Source: Lysobacteraceae bacterium (GTDB lineage Bacteria > Pseudomonadota > Gammaproteobacteria > DSM-19610). Taken from it: a stretch of 10,641 nt of DNA. The notes under the pieces are model-generated. The model had not been told where the DNA came from and did no database searches. It worked only from the letters and a program-made list of their open reading frames with translations. The stretch's first letter is position 1. Each line of letters opens with the position of its first letter. The stretch covers positions 1 to 10,641 of the forward strand of contig JAIVHA010000046.1 in NCBI GenBank assembly GCA_020201295.1. The letters run 5' to 3'. Made by a program: the position numbers and the translations under genes. Below, one piece after another: positions 1 through 6,981 of this stretch.

Positions 1-813
1 GGCCAGGGTCGGCTGGTAACCCACCGCGGAAGGCATGCGGCCCAACAGTGCGGACACCTCGGTACCGGCCAGGGTGTAACGGTAGATGTTGTCGATGAAC
101 ATCAGCACGTCACGGCCTTCGTCACGGAAGTTTTCCGCCATGGTCAGGCCGGTGAGGGCCACGCGCAGGCGGTTGCCCGGCGGTTCGTTCATCTGACCGT
201 AGACCAGGGCCACCTTGTCGAGTACGCCGCCTTCGCGCATTTCGTGGTAGAAGTCGTTGCCTTCGCGGGTACGCTCGCCGACACCGGCGAACACCGAGTA
301 GCCGGAGTGTTCCACGGCGATGTTACGGATCAGCTCCATCAGGGTAACGGTCTTGCCTACGCCGGCGCCGCCGAACAGGCCGATCTTGCCGCCCTTGGCG
401 ATGGGCATGATCAGGTCGATGACCTTGATGCCGGTTTCGAGGATTTCCAGGCTGGCGGCCTGGTCCGCGTAGGCGGGCGGCGCGCGATGGATGGGCAGGG
501 ACTTGTCGGCGTTCACGGGACCGGCGTCATCCACCGGGTTGCCGAGCACGTCCATGATGCGACCCAGGGTCGCCATGCCCACCGGCACGGTGATGGGCGC
601 GCCGGTATTGGTTACACCCAGCCCGCGCTTGAGACCGTCGGTGGTACCCATGGCAATGGTGCGCACCACGCCATCGCCCAGCTGCTGCTCCACTTCCAGT
701 ACCAGGTTGGCGTCGTCCACCCGCAGTGCATCGTATATTTTTGGTACCGATTCGCGGGGAAATTCCACGTCAACCACGGCGCCGATCACTTCAACGATAT
801 TACCCGTGCTCAT
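1..813 (-). CDS. atpD: F1 ATP synthase subunit beta (N-terminal 271 codons, runs off the window)
   Basis: This is the catalytic beta subunit of the F1 head, which makes ATP from ADP and phosphate as the gamma shaft turns. The ATG at 811-813 has a good ribosome site (AGAGGA, 821-826) seven bases upstream. The frame is open to base 1, giving 271 of about 460 residues. The Walker A loop GGAGVGKT is at residues 148-155 (bases 349-372), the position it holds in E. coli. It is followed by GERTREGND, which carries the catalytic glutamate, and by the Walker B/DNIYRYT segment near the window edge. The DELSEED lever and C-terminal helical domain lie outside. It follows atpG after 168 bases, a wide gap for this operon, which is occupied by a REP palindrome. 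What is seen is fully consistent with a functional protein. Confidence 0.98.
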   Translation of the reverse strand, partial: MSTGNIVEVIGAVVDVEFPRESVPKIYDALRVDDANLVLEVEQQLGDGVVRTIAMGTTDGLKRGLGVTNTGAPITVPVGMATLGRIMDVLGNPVDDAGPVNADKSLPIHRAPPAYADQAASLEILETGIKVIDLIMPIAKGGKIGLFGGAGVGKTVTLMELIRNIAVEHSGYSVFAGVGERTREGNDFYHEMREGGVLDKVALVYGQMNEPPGNRLRVALTGLTMAENFRDEGRDVLMFIDNIYRYTLAGTEVSALLGRMPSAVGYQPTLA

Positions 814-920
814 GGTGTAATCCTCTTTACTCTCTGAATCTTTCTGTACGGGCTCTGCGCCAGCCTGGGAAAACATGTCCAACTGCATGGTGCGCGGCCT
901 GCCCAATAATTGTTTCACCT

Positions 921-968
921 GTAGGAGCGGCGCGAGCCGCGAGCATTCGCGGCTCGCGCCGCTCCTAC
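921..968. repeat. REP palindrome (GTAG-headed) between atpG and atpD
   Basis: Two perfect 22-base inverted arms (921-942 and 947-968) are separated by four bases. Each arm begins with GTAGGAGC at the outer end and contains its own small stem (GCGGC, four bases, GCCGC). This is the build of a REP element pair of the GTAG-headed class, which RAYT-type transposases mobilise in Gammaproteobacteria (established knowledge). In the atp transcript it would form a very stable hairpin 13 bases after the atpG stop codon. No U tract follows, so it is not a standard intrinsic terminator. A role in mRNA processing or 3' protection is inference. Confidence 0.9.
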
Positions 969-981
969 GCCATATCCTGCT

Positions 982-1842
982 CTATACCGCCGCGGCTCCC
1001 GAGACGATTTCCGAAATCTCCTGGGTGATCGCTGCCTGGCGTGCCTTGTTGTAGACCAGCTGCAGTTCATCGATCAGGGTGCCGGCGTTGTCGGAGGCGG
1101 ACTTCATGGCCACCATGCGCGCCGCCTGCTCACAGGCCTGGTTTTCCACCATGCCCTGGTAGACCAGGGATTCCACATAGCGCATCAGCAGCCCATCGAT
1201 GACTTGCTTGGATTCCGGCTCGTAGATGTAGTCCCAGTGGTGCTTGAGTTCCTTCTCCTCGGCGGGCGGAATGGGCAACAGCTGGGTGAGGATCGGCTGC
1301 TGGGTCATGGTGTTGACGAAATCGTTGTAACACACATACAGGCGGTCGATGCGGCCTTCGTCGTAGGCATCGAGCATCACCTTCACGGTCCCGATCAGGT
1401 CATTGAGGCCGGGGGTGTCGCCCAGGTGGGTCGCCTGCGCCACGATACGGCCGCCGATACGCTTGAAGTACTGGTTGCCCTTGGAGCCGAACACGGCCAG
1501 GTCGGTTTCCCAGCCGCTGTCGCGCCAGCCCTTCATATTGACGAGCAGCTTCTTGAACAGGTTGATGTTCAGACCACCGCACAGACCACGGTCACTGGTG
1601 ATCAGGATTACGCCGACCCGCTTCACGTCCCGCTCGATCAGGTAGGGATGCTTGTACTCGGGATGGGCCTGGTACATGTGAGCGATCACATTGCGCATTT
1701 TTTCCGCATAGGGGCGGGTGGCCGCCATGCGGTCCTGCGCCTTGCGCATCTTGCTCGCCGCCACCATCTCCATCGCCTTGGTGATCTTGCGCGTGCTCTG
1801 GATGCTCTTGATCTTGGTGCGTATCTCTTTACCGACCGCCAT
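982..1842 (-). CDS. atpG: F1 ATP synthase subunit gamma
   Basis: This is the central rotor shaft of F1, which couples c-ring rotation to the catalytic changes in the alpha3beta3 head. The protein is 286 residues, against 287 in E. coli. The N-terminal helix with IRTKIKSIQSTRKITKAMEM and the C-terminal helix ending ARQAAITQEISEIVSGAAAV are both present; these two form the coiled-coil shaft. The middle carries the conserved SDRGLCGGLN segment. The ATG at 1840-1842 fits the family start exactly, although the ribosome site upstream is weak (only GAG-type matches). The gene lies 61 bases after atpA and before the REP-containing gap to atpD. It appears intact. Confidence 0.98.
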   Translation of the reverse strand: MAVGKEIRTKIKSIQSTRKITKAMEMVAASKMRKAQDRMAATRPYAEKMRNVIAHMYQAHPEYKHPYLIERDVKRVGVILITSDRGLCGGLNINLFKKLLVNMKGWRDSGWETDLAVFGSKGNQYFKRIGGRIVAQATHLGDTPGLNDLIGTVKVMLDAYDEGRIDRLYVCYNDFVNTMTQQPILTQLLPIPPAEEKELKHHWDYIYEPESKQVIDGLLMRYVESLVYQGMVENQACEQAARMVAMKSASDNAGTLIDELQLVYNKARQAAITQEISEIVSGAAAV

Positions 1843-1867
1843 ACTCTACGCTCTCATTCGCCGGACT

Positions 1868-1893
1868 GCGGGATGCGCGGCTGCACATCCCGC
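1868..1893 (-). other. Hairpin between atpA and atpG
   Basis: The 8-base inverted repeat GCGGGATG (1868-1875) and CATCCCGC (1886-1893) surrounds a 10-base loop, all within the 61-base atpA-atpG spacer. In the transcript it would form a GC-rich stem between the atpA stop and the atpG start, with no U tract after it. A role in mRNA processing or in tuning atpG translation is possible but not shown. Confidence 0.5.
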
Positions 1894-1903
1894 CATTACC
1901 TGA

Positions 1904-3445
1904 TTACCAGGCGCCGTTGGCCTTGAAGTCTTCCAGGCACTTGCGCATACCCGCCTGGATTTCCTCGCTGTAATCACCCGTCTCGTTGATCTTGGCTATC
2001 AGATCGCCGAAGTGGGAATTCGCATGGGCATGCAATGCCGCCTCGAAGTCCACGATCTTCTTGATTTCCACGTCGTCGAGGAAACCTTCGTTGGCCGCGA
2101 ACAGGGACAGGGCCATTTCCGCGGTGGACAGGGGTGCATACTGCTTCTGCTTCATCAGCTCGGTCACGCGCTGACCACGTTCCAGCTGCTTGCGGGTGGT
2201 TTCGTCCAGATCGGAGGCAAACTGGGCGAAGGCCGCCAACTCGCGATACTGGGCCAGGGTCAGACGCACGCCGCCACCGAGCTTCTTGATGATCATGGTC
2301 TGGGCCGCGCCGCCGACACGGGATACCGACAGGCCCGCGTTGATGGCGGGACGGATACCGGCGTTGAACAGGTCGGACTCCAGGAAGATCTGGCCGTCGG
2401 TGATGGAAATGACGTTGGTGGGCACGAAGGCCGACACGTCACCGGCCTGGGTCTCGATGATCGGCAGCGCGGTCAGCGAGCCGGTCTTGCCCTTCACTTC
2501 ACCGTTGGTGATCTTTTCCACATAGTCGGCATTGACGCGCGCGGCCCGTTCCAGCAAGCGGGAGTGCAGGTAGAACACGTCACCGGGATAGGCTTCGCGG
2601 CCCGGCGGGCGGCGTAGCAACAGGGATACCTGGCGGTAGGCCCAGGCCTGCTTGGTCAGATCGTCATAGATGATCAGCGCGTCTTCACCGCGGTCACGGA
2701 AGTATTCACCCATGGCGCAACCGGCGTAGGGGGCGATGAACTGCATGGCGGCGGAATCCGCGGCCGGTGCGGCGACCACGATGGTGTGGTCCATGGCGCC
2801 GTGTTCTTCCAGCTTGCGCACGATACCGGCGATGGAGGAGTTCTTCTGCCCCACGGCCACGTAGATGCACTTGATGCCGGTGCCCTTCTGGTTGATGATC
2901 GCGTCGATGGCCACCGCGGTCTTGCCGGTCTGGCGGTCACCGATGATCAGCTCGCGCTGGCCGCGGCCCACCGGCACCATGGCGTCGATGGCCTTCAAGC
3001 CGGTCTGCACCGGCTGGTCGACCGACTTGCGCTCGATGACGCCCGGGGCGATCTTTTCGATCGGCGAGGTCAGCTTGGCATCGATGGGGCCCTTGCCGTC
3101 GATGGGATTGCCCAGGGAGTCGACCACGCGACCCAGCAAGGCCTCGCCCACCGGCACTTCGAGGATCTTGCCGGTGCACTTGACGCTGTCGCCTTCGCGG
3201 ATGCCCTTGTATTCACCCAGGATCACCGCGCCCACGGAGTCGCGCTCCAGGTTGAGGGCCATGCCGAACACATTGCCGGGGAACTCGATCATTTCCCCCT
3301 GCATGACATCGGCCAGGCCATGCACGCGGGCGATGCCGTCGGTCAGACTGACCACCGTGCCTTCGGTGCGCGCCTCGGAGACGGTTTCGAAGTTCTGGAT
3401 GCGGCTCTTGATGAGTTCGCTGATTTCAGATGGATTGAGTTGCAT
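1904..3445 (-). CDS. atpA: F1 ATP synthase subunit alpha
   Basis: This is the non-catalytic nucleotide-binding subunit of the F1 hexamer, which alternates with beta. From the ATG at 3443-3445 the product is 513 residues, the same length as E. coli AtpA, and it starts MQLNPSEISELIKSRI as in the family. The Walker A loop GDRQTGKT is present, as are the VSRVGGAAQ segment with the arginine finger that reaches the beta catalytic site and the C-terminal helical domain. The frame stays open 126 bases further upstream, but that stretch overlaps atpH and has no family match. The chosen ATG has AGAGGA (3452-3457) six bases upstream, and this site overlaps the atpH stop codon, so translation is probably coupled. 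It appears intact. Confidence 0.98.
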   Translation of the reverse strand: MQLNPSEISELIKSRIQNFETVSEARTEGTVVSLTDGIARVHGLADVMQGEMIEFPGNVFGMALNLERDSVGAVILGEYKGIREGDSVKCTGKILEVPVGEALLGRVVDSLGNPIDGKGPIDAKLTSPIEKIAPGVIERKSVDQPVQTGLKAIDAMVPVGRGQRELIIGDRQTGKTAVAIDAIINQKGTGIKCIYVAVGQKNSSIAGIVRKLEEHGAMDHTIVVAAPAADSAAMQFIAPYAGCAMGEYFRDRGEDALIIYDDLTKQAWAYRQVSLLLRRPPGREAYPGDVFYLHSRLLERAARVNADYVEKITNGEVKGKTGSLTALPIIETQAGDVSAFVPTNVISITDGQIFLESDLFNAGIRPAINAGLSVSRVGGAAQTMIIKKLGGGVRLTLAQYRELAAFAQFASDLDETTRKQLERGQRVTELMKQKQYAPLSTAEMALSLFAANEGFLDDVEIKKIVDFEAALHAHANSHFGDLIAKINETGDYSEEIQAGMRKCLEDFKANGAW

Positions 3446-3456
3446 TGGGATTCCTC

Positions 3457-3993
3457 TTAATGGGTCAGGGCGCCGGCCAAACGGCCTAGCTTGCCCCGTG
3501 CCGAACCGTCGATGACCAGGTCGCCCGCGCGGATGACCGCACCACCCAGCAGGGCAGCATCGGTCCTGCAAGACAGGCGCACCTCGCGACCCAGGCGGGC
3601 CTTGAGGGCCGCCGTGACCCGCGTCTGCTGTTCCTCGCTGGCCGGTTGTGCGCTGATCAGCTCGGCCTCCACCACCCCTTCCGCGTCATTGCGCAGCGCT
3701 TCGTAGAGCTGGGCAATCTCCGCCAGGGCCGGCAGCCGCTGATTGTGAGCCAATACCTTGACCAGGTTTACCGCGGCCGGGGTAAGCCGGTCGCCGCCCA
3801 CGTCGATCAGCAGGGCGGCTTTCTGGTCTGCACCGACCCGTGGGCTGGCCAGCCATTCGGCCGCCTCGGGATCGGTGGCGATCATGGCCAGCAGGCGCAC
3901 GCTGTCGGACCAGCCGGCGAAATCGTTTTCCGCCTTGGCCAGCTCGAACACCGCCTGGGCATAGGGTCGTGCGATGGTTGTGATTTCCGCCAT
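3457..3993 (-). CDS. atpH: F1 ATP synthase subunit delta
   Basis: This subunit caps the top of F1 and binds the b-subunit stalk, holding the head still while the rotor turns. The product is 178 residues (E. coli 177). The N-terminal helical domain contains the typical TIARPYAQAVFELA opening. The C-terminal part carries AGDLVIDGSARGKLGRL, which matches the family end motif. The ATG at 3991-3993 follows an AAGGGG ribosome site (4000-4005) that overlaps the atpF stop codon, with ten bases between the genes. The stop codon in turn overlaps the atpA ribosome site. This tight packing fits coupled synthesis of stalk and head subunits. Confidence 0.97.
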   Translation of the reverse strand: MAEITTIARPYAQAVFELAKAENDFAGWSDSVRLLAMIATDPEAAEWLASPRVGADQKAALLIDVGGDRLTPAAVNLVKVLAHNQRLPALAEIAQLYEALRNDAEGVVEAELISAQPASEEQQTRVTAALKARLGREVRLSCRTDAALLGGAVIRAGDLVIDGSARGKLGRLAGALTH

Positions 3994-4003
3994 GAACGGC
4001 CCC

Positions 4004-4474
4004 TTAGATTTCCGCGACCAGCTTGTTCAGCAGATCGTCGTGAGTGCTGGCGTCGATCTCTCTCTCCAGCACCTTCTCGGCGCCGGCAAGGGCGATGCCC
4101 ACGACCTGGGTACGCAGCGCCTCGCGGGCACGGTGCACTTCCTGGTCGATCTCCGCCTGGGCGGCGGTCAGGATGCGGCCGCCTTCCTGCTTGGCGTCGC
4201 CCTTGGCCTCCTCGACGATTTCATTGGCGCGCTTTTCGGCGCGGCCGATGATCTCACTGGCCTGTTGTTTGGCTTCGTGCAGCACTTCGGCGGCCCGCTT
4301 CTGGGCAAGCTCCTGCTCGTGCTGACCGCGCTCCGCGGCGGCCAAGCCATCAGCGATGACTTTTTTACGTTCGTTCAGCGCATTGATCAACGGCGGCCAT
4401 ATGAACTTCAAGCAGAACCATACGAACAGGAAGAACGCTATGGACTGGCCGATGAGGGTTGCATTGATATTCAT
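4004..4474 (-). CDS. atpF: Fo ATP synthase subunit b
   Basis: This forms the peripheral stalk dimer linking the membrane sector to delta and the F1 head. The product is 156 residues, identical in length to E. coli AtpF. A single membrane helix lies near the N-terminus (about residues 5-28, ATLIGQSIAFFLFVWFCLKF), followed by the conserved WPP turn. A long, highly charged, Ala/Glu/Lys-rich segment to about residue 120 fits the family's parallel coiled coil. The ATG at 4472-4474 has GAGGT (4481-4485) six bases upstream. It is separated from atpE by 51 bases that contain a small perfect hairpin. Confidence 0.97.
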   Translation of the reverse strand: MNINATLIGQSIAFFLFVWFCLKFIWPPLINALNERKKVIADGLAAAERGQHEQELAQKRAAEVLHEAKQQASEIIGRAEKRANEIVEEAKGDAKQEGGRILTAAQAEIDQEVHRAREALRTQVVGIALAGAEKVLEREIDASTHDDLLNKLVAEI

Positions 4475-4508
4475 GCTGCTACCTCGTGATAGTGGCAGTT
4501 AATTCGAA

Positions 4509-4527
4509 AACCTTTCCGGGAAAGGTT
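4509..4527 (-). other. Perfect hairpin overlapping the atpE stop codon
   Basis: AACCTTTCC (4509-4517) and GGAAAGGTT (4519-4527) are exact inverted arms around one central base. In the transcript this gives an eight- or nine-pair stem that begins within the atpE stop codon and is followed by UUUUCGAAUU. The short U run makes it resemble a weak intrinsic terminator or attenuator. Since subunit c is needed in about ten copies per enzyme, partial termination or 3' protection here could raise atpE relative to atpF; that role is inference. Confidence 0.6.
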
Positions 4528-4762
4528 AGCCACCGACCACAGCGAACATGACGTACAGGGACAGACCCACGGCGATCATCGGCACGGCGTCGGTAAGACC
4601 CATGACGATGAAGAACTGGGTGCGCAGCATGGGGATCAGCTCGGGCTGGCGGGCAGCGCCTTCCAGGAAGCGGCCACCGAGGATGCCGATACCGACCGCG
4701 GCACCCAGGGCTCCCAGGCCCATCATCAACGCGCCAGCAATGTAGAGCAGTGCAGTTTCCAT
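4526..4762 (-). CDS. atpE: Fo ATP synthase subunit c (proteolipid ring)
   Basis: This two-helix membrane hairpin forms the rotating proton-carrying ring. The product is 78 residues. Helix 1 contains the glycine/alanine pattern GALGAAVGIGILGGRF. The polar loop is ARQPELIP, and helix 2 carries the proton-binding aspartate at residue 58 (in GLTDAVPM), matching Asp61 of E. coli. There is no extra glutamate/serine set typical of sodium-driven rings, so it is a proton type. The ATG at 4760-4762 has the strongest ribosome site in the operon (AGGAGA, 4768-4773, five bases upstream), in line with the high copy number needed. The gene is intact although its partner atpB just upstream is broken. Confidence 0.98.
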   Translation of the reverse strand: METALLYIAGALMMGLGALGAAVGIGILGGRFLEGAARQPELIPMLRTQFFIVMGLTDAVPMIAVGLSLYVMFAVVGG

Positions 4763-4812
4763 AGTTCTCTCCTAAAGTACCGTATTACCGTGAAGTTAAA
4801 GATCAAGAAAAA

Positions 4813-5302
4813 TCAGTGGTCCTTGGCGTGCGCCATATCCATGTATACGATGGTCAGCGTCATGAAGATGAACGCCTGCAAGGTAATGATCAGGATGTGG
4901 AAGATGGCCCAGCCCAGTTGCAGCACGCCGGCGAAGCTGCCCAGCACCAGCCCGGCGCCGTACATGATGGCGATCAGGATGAAGATGGTCTCACCGGCAT
5001 ACAGGGAAGGAGCCTTTTACGCTGTCGTCGACGAATTCGACCAGCATTTCCACGAAATTCTGCAGCCCGCCCGGCACACCGGCGGTGGCGCGCTTGGCGG
5101 CCATGCGGAAGAAATAGAACATGATCGCGGCCAGGGCGACGGACCAGAGCAGGGAATCCACATGAATAGCCCAGAAGCCCATTTCACCGGCCTGTTCCGC
5201 CGACTCGGCGAAACCCCAGTTGCCCTCGGCGTCACGGCCGTAGGTCAGGTTGACGAGGTGGTGTTTGATGTATCCGCTGGAGGTGAGCTCTTCGCTTGCC
5301 AT
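4813..5302 (-). pseudogene. atpB: Fo ATP synthase subunit a, internally deleted and frameshifted
   Basis: Subunit a forms the proton half-channels against the c-ring. The start (ATG 5300-5302, four bases after the atpI stop) and the first ~99 residues match the family, through helix 1 and the ATAGVPGG and EFVDDSVKGSF segments. The frame then ends after three unrelated residues at 4991-4993. In another frame the last 62 residues are present, from YAGETIFILIA (Tyr codon 4999-5001) to the end, including the conserved FHILIITLQAFIF helix, with a stop at 4813-4815. The breakpoint lies within about 5002-5009. Compared with the 271-residue E. coli protein, roughly 110-120 residues are missing, among them the essential arginine (Arg210) and adjacent Asn. 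Neither piece can work as subunit a. This is either a true deletion or an assembly fault. Confidence 0.93.
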
Positions 5303-5306
5303 AGGT

Positions 5307-5666
5307 TCAGTGAATCTCGATCAATAAGCCAGAAATCTGAAACGCCAGTTGCCCCAGGATGAATCCCAGCAGCAAGGGCAACGCCGCCAGCTCGAACAGG
5401 CCGAAACCGGCGGCCAGCAGCAGCACGACGATGGCGAAGCGCTCGAAGGCAGAGGCATACATCGATCGCAGATGCCGTCCGGCGTCCGCGTGGTGACGTT
5501 GCTTACCCTGGTGTAAGCGCCAGGCCAGTAATAAGGCATTGATGCAGGCTATGGCGCCGCCGAACAGCACGGCCTGCGCCACGGGCAGCCCACCGTAGAG
5601 ATATCCGACGCCGGTCGCGAGGACGACCAGGACGATCTGGAAGCTCAAAATCTTGCGCATGCCCAT
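5307..5666 (-). CDS. atpI: ATP synthase assembly protein AtpI
   Basis: This small membrane protein is encoded first in the atp operon and is thought to aid c-ring assembly and magnesium supply (established for the family, with mild mutant effects). The product is 119 residues with four predicted membrane segments at about 6-24, 29-49, 75-95 and 96-115, separated by a charged, histidine-rich loop at 51-68. The late LLGFILGQLAF segment is typical of AtpI. The start at 5664-5666 has only a weak ribosome site, and an ATG two codons later is an alternative. The gene lies about 110 bases below a strong promoter, and its stop codon is four bases from the atpB start. Confidence 0.88.
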   Translation of the reverse strand: MGMRKILSFQIVLVVLATGVGYLYGGLPVAQAVLFGGAIACINALLLAWRLHQGKQRHHADAGRHLRSMYASAFERFAIVVLLLAAGFGLFELAALPLLLGFILGQLAFQISGLLIEIH

Positions 5667-5782
5667 CGCTGCCTGTCGGGAAGCCGGCGAGCCAGAAGGG
5701 CTCCAGCCTTGCCTGTGCCCCGGCGCGCGGGCGAAATTCAGCGGGACGTTTACGAGGTCGCCCCCAGTGCGAGTCGGCGCGC

Positions 5783-5812
5783 ATTATAGGAAGATTCGCG
5801 CCGCAGGGTCAA
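5783..5812 (-). promoter_or_regulatory. Sigma70-type promoter of the atp operon
   Basis: On the minus strand a perfect TATAAT (5783-5788) lies 18 bases below TTGACC (5807-5812), which is one base from the TTGACA consensus. A transcription start near 5775 is expected, leaving a leader of about 110 bases before atpI. It is the best promoter-like sequence in the window and fits strong constitutive expression of ATP synthase separately from parAB. The assignment is by sequence match only. Confidence 0.82.
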
Positions 5813-5895
5813 TGATGGCCGGATAAAAACCAATTATGGCCACAGTAACAGGCGGGCATTCGCTGCGGGAAAGGCTGATTGACTGACTTATTCCT

Positions 5896-5973
5896 GTCAT
5901 TGCGAGCGAAGCGCGGCAATCTCATGGTGCAGGATCAACGGCTTGGAGATTGCCACGCTTCGCTCGCAATGAC
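5896..5973. repeat. Long imperfect inverted repeat after parB
   Basis: Arms of 28 bases (5896-5923 and 5946-5973) match with one mismatch around a 22-base loop. The arms start and end with the TCATTGCGAGCGAAGC type motif, a dispersed palindromic repeat that I recall from many unrelated bacterial genomes. It begins 17 bases beyond the parB stop codon and would form a large hairpin at the 3' end of the parB transcript. No U tract follows on either strand. It probably acts, if at all, as an mRNA end stabiliser or a partial transcription barrier between parB and the atp promoter. Confidence 0.85.
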
Positions 5974-5990
5974 GAAAAATGAGCGTTTCC

Positions 5991-6890
5991 CTAGCGAATC
6001 CGGCCGAGGATGCCATCCAGCTCGTCGAGGCTGTTGTACTGGATCACCAGCTGGCCCTTGCCGCCCTTGCCATGCTTGACCTGTACGCGCGCACCGAGGC
6101 GATCCCCCAGGTCCTGCTCCAGACGCAGCAGGTCGGGTGACTGCGCCCGGGTGGTCGCCGGGGCGGCCACGCCGCCGGGATGGGAGAGCAGCTGCTTCAC
6201 CAGTCGTTCCGTGGCCCGCACGGTGAGATCCCGGTGCGCCACCTGATGCGCCGCGTCGGGCTGGGCCTTCAACGGCAAGGCCAGCAGGGCGCGGGCATGG
6301 CCCATCTCCAGCTGCCCCTTCTGCACCATTTCCTTGACGCTGTCGTGCAGCTCCAGCAGGCGCAGCAGGTTGCTCACGGCGGCGCGGGAGCGACCCACGG
6401 CCTCGGCCGCCTGCTGGTGGGTCAGCTCGAATTCCCGGATCAGCCGTTCCAGGGCATTGGCCTCCTCCAGGGGATTGAGGTTCTCGCGCTGGATGTTCTC
6501 GATCAGCGCCATGGCGATGGCGGCACGGTCGTCCACCTCGCGCACCACGGCGGGGATCTCCGTCAGGCCGGCCAGTTGCGCGGCGCGCCAGCGCCGCTCG
6601 CCGGCGATGATCTCGTACTGGCCCTTGCTCACCAGGCGCACCACGATGGGTTGCACCACCCCCTGGGCCTTGATGGAATCGGCCAGGTCCTGGAGGCTTT
6701 CGGTATGCATGTCCATGCGCGGCTGATAGACGCCGCGCTGGATGCGCTCCACGGGCAGGCTGCGCAGCTCGCCCTCGGTGGCCGCGGCCTGCGGCGACGC
6801 GGCGGCCGGTGCCGGCGTGGCCACGCGCGCGGCACTGCTGCCGAGCAGGGCATTGAGGCCTTTTCCTAGTCCGCGTTTCTTGGCTGCCAT
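5991..6890 (-). CDS. parB: Chromosome partitioning protein ParB (CTPase, parS-binding)
   Basis: ParB binds parS sites near the origin, slides along DNA as a CTP-dependent clamp and stimulates ParA. The protein is 299 residues. The N-terminal RGLGKGLNALLG (6-17) is the ParA-contacting box. The CTP-binding motif GERRWRA is at 97-103 and ENIQREN at 131-137. A helix-turn-helix follows at about 155-180 (ELTHQQAAEAVGRSRAAVSN), and the C-terminal dimerisation domain ends the protein. An Ala/Pro-rich linker (20-38) joins the ParA box to the core. The ATG at 6888-6890 fits the family start, but the upstream sequence (GACCCGACCCC) has no clear ribosome site. It lies 101 bases after parA. All key motifs are intact. 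Confidence 0.97.
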   Translation of the reverse strand: MAAKKRGLGKGLNALLGSSAARVATPAPAAASPQAAATEGELRSLPVERIQRGVYQPRMDMHTESLQDLADSIKAQGVVQPIVVRLVSKGQYEIIAGERRWRAAQLAGLTEIPAVVREVDDRAAIAMALIENIQRENLNPLEEANALERLIREFELTHQQAAEAVGRSRAAVSNLLRLLELHDSVKEMVQKGQLEMGHARALLALPLKAQPDAAHQVAHRDLTVRATERLVKQLLSHPGGVAAPATTRAQSPDLLRLEQDLGDRLGARVQVKHGKGGKGQLVIQYNSLDELDGILGRIR

Positions 6891-6941
6891 GGGGTCGGGT
6901 CGTGTCCGTGAAGGCGGACATCATAATGGATGGGCCGAGCC

Positions 6942-6965
6942 GGGGACAGACTTAAGTCTGTCTCC
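6942..6965. repeat. Short palindrome between parA and parB
   Basis: GACAGACTTAAGTCTGTC (6945-6962) is a perfect 18-base palindrome centred on TTAA. It is extended by GGG and TCC flanks that pair apart from one G-T position. It sits in the 101-base parA-parB gap. I recall similar GGGGACAGACTTAAGTC units as dispersed repeats in proteobacterial genomes, so a small REP- or MITE-like repeat is the likely identity. A dimeric regulator's operator is the alternative. No U tract follows. Confidence 0.65.
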
Positions 6966-6981
6966 ATTGTCCGGATAATCA

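Larger units (their letters stand above)
5667..5990. other. Intergenic region between atpI and parB
   Basis: These 324 bases carry no convincing gene. They hold the atp promoter and its ~110-base leader (5667-5812), an AT-richer stretch around 5813-5895 with no feature I can name, and a long inverted repeat (5896-5973) just after the parB stop codon. No DnaA box or complete parS site is visible here. Confidence 0.75.

Noticed and set aside
911..918. TGTTTCAC, a half of the parS consensus, near the REP in the atpG-atpD gap.
   Set aside because: The second half of the parS palindrome is not present, so there is no support for ParB binding.
3446..3571. A 42-codon upstream extension of atpA.
   Set aside because: It overlaps atpH, has no family match, and the ATG at 3445 has a good ribosome site and gives exactly the E. 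coli length.
4526..4762. A sodium-driven ATP synthase.
   Set aside because: The c subunit has the plain proton-type aspartate context (GLTDAVPM) without the extra ligands of sodium rings.
5935..6924. A 329-codon minus-strand frame over parB.
   Set aside because: It is an Arg/Gly/Pro-rich out-of-frame shadow; the parB frame carries all the conserved motifs.
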